A DNA stretch of 64,000 nucleotides from Lachnospiraceae bacterium (GTDB lineage: Bacteria; Bacillota; Clostridia; Lachnospirales; Lachnospiraceae): positions 124,001-188,000 of the forward strand of contig CAJTFL010000006.1 in NCBI GenBank assembly GCA_910575565.1, written 5' to 3'. Below are positions 63,304-64,000 of this stretch, one piece after another. A program made the translations under genes and the position numbers. The notes under the pieces were generated by a model. The model saw only the letters and a program-made list of their open reading frames with translations. It did not search any database and was not told the DNA's origin. Positions within the stretch are counted from its first letter, which is position 1. The number at the start of each line of letters is the position of its first letter.

Positions 63304-64000
63304 ATGGATGAAGCGCTGTTAAAGCGGGTGCTTCCCCACAGCGCAGAGGCGGAACAGTCGGTGATCGGTTCCATGTTAATGGATCGGGATGCGATTATCG
63401 CTGCTTCGGAGATTATAACTGCGGATGATTTTTACCAGAACCAGTACGGCGTGATGTTTGATGCCATGGTGGAGCTGTTTAATGAAGGGAAGCCGGTAGA
63501 TCTGGTGACCCTTCAAAATCGTTTAAAGGAAAAAGATGTGCCGCCGGAGGTAAGCAGCCTGGAATTCGTGCGGGAGATCGTCATCGCGGTTCCCACGTCG
63601 GCGAATATTAAATCCTATGCCAATATTGTGCGGGAAAAGGCTATGCTGCGCCGGCTGATCCGGGTGAATGAGGAGATTGCCAACACCTGTTATTCGGGGA
63701 AGGAACGGCTGGAGGATATTTTGTCCTATACGGAAAAAGCGATTTTTGATTTGCTGCAAAACCGGACGGGCAGCGATTTCGTGCCCATAAAGCAGGTGGC
63801 GCTTAATGTGCTGGAGCGCATCGAGGCGGCTTCTAAGTCGGAGGGAAGCGTTACCGGAATCCCTACCGGCTTTATTGACTTAGACTATAAGACCTCCGGG
63901 ATGCAGCCTTCGGATTTGGTTCTGCTGGCCGCCCGCCCTTCCATGGGGAAGACGGCCTTTGTGCTGAATCTGGTGGATTACGTGGCTGTCCGGAAGGGGA
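63304..64000 (+). CDS. dnaB: Replicative DNA helicase DnaB, N-terminal part (runs off the window)
   Basis: The frame is open from the ATG at 63304 (behind AGGAGG) to the window end, giving 232 residues. The N-terminal domain RVLPHSAEAEQSVIGSMLMD is typical, followed by the linker with SVTGIPTGFIDLD and Walker A ARPSMGKTAF. It would unwind DNA at the replication fork as a hexamer. Confidence 0.96.
   Translation, partial: MDEALLKRVLPHSAEAEQSVIGSMLMDRDAIIAASEIITADDFYQNQYGVMFDAMVELFNEGKPVDLVTLQNRLKEKDVPPEVSSLEFVREIVIAVPTSANIKSYANIVREKAMLRRLIRVNEEIANTCYSGKERLEDILSYTEKAIFDLLQNRTGSDFVPIKQVALNVLERIEAASKSEGSVTGIPTGFIDLDYKTSGMQPSDLVLLAARPSMGKTAFVLNLVDYVAVRKG

Overview
The window looks like chromosomal DNA of an anaerobic, spore-forming member of the Clostridia, most like the Lachnospiraceae. 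This is inferred from gene content (sipL-like and spoIIID sporulation genes, acetate kinase, molybdenum hydroxylase genes, Zn-type L31, a Rho with a long low-complexity insert) and from strong GGAGG ribosome-binding sites. No 16S gene, tRNA or CRISPR array was seen. Most of the window is moderately G+C rich; 34.1-40.7 kb is clearly more A+T rich.

Layout. 0-6.8 kb: metallophosphoesterase, tadA, ackA, nth and an 860-residue flavoprotein/rhodanese/siroheme-ferredoxin fusion. 7.0-13.0 kb: a five-gene dipeptide/oligopeptide ABC importer operon with a consensus promoter and a large hairpin between the binding-protein gene and the permease genes. 13.0-19.3 kb, minus strand: an AAA ATPase/PD-(D/E)XK protein and a Crp-type regulator followed by a three-subunit xanthine dehydrogenase/CO dehydrogenase-type molybdenum hydroxylase. 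19.8-23.9 kb: alpha-galactosidase, a sugar-binding lipoprotein without permeases, and an AraC regulator. 24.3-30.8 kb: sbcD-sbcC, a methyltransferase and a metallo-beta-lactamase-fold hydrolase. 31.1-34.1 kb: a sucrose-type PTS IIBCA and its LacI repressor, with three matching palindromic operators.

The most interesting region is 34.5-40.9 kb. The 5' part of the sporulation regulator gene spoIIID (34586-34699) and its exact 3' continuation (40741-40905) are separated by a 6,044-bp A+T-rich element that ends in a large serine recombinase gene. A 5-bp direct repeat (ACATA) sits at both junctions. Removing one repeat plus the intervening DNA restores an uninterrupted 91-codon spoIIID reading frame. 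This is the architecture of the 'skin' elements that interrupt sigK, here in spoIIID, and a SigE-like promoter precedes the gene. The element carries decayed conjugative-element genes, an AlbA_2/Schlafen-like ATP-binding protein and a truncated SIR2 gene.

41.4-53.6 kb: truA, cbiK-like, a PrcB-like lipoprotein, cysE, a TtcA-like protein, sipL with a CATACACT sporulation-type -10, a GIY-YIG protein, hemolysin III, an RluA-type synthase, a YtvI-like membrane protein, rarA and a nucleotide pyrophosphatase. 54-64 kb: rho (minus), rpmE, a DUF1385 protein, prmC, prfA, a triple 109-bp tandem repeat, gdpP, rplI and the start of dnaB.

Repeats are unusually rich. Two ~500-bp inverted copies (21.2 and 53.6 kb) each form two long hairpins with base-pair-preserving substitutions. 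There are also two MITE-like elements, three copies of a small palindromic repeat, and an inverted-repeat element resembling the tail of a small toxin gene.
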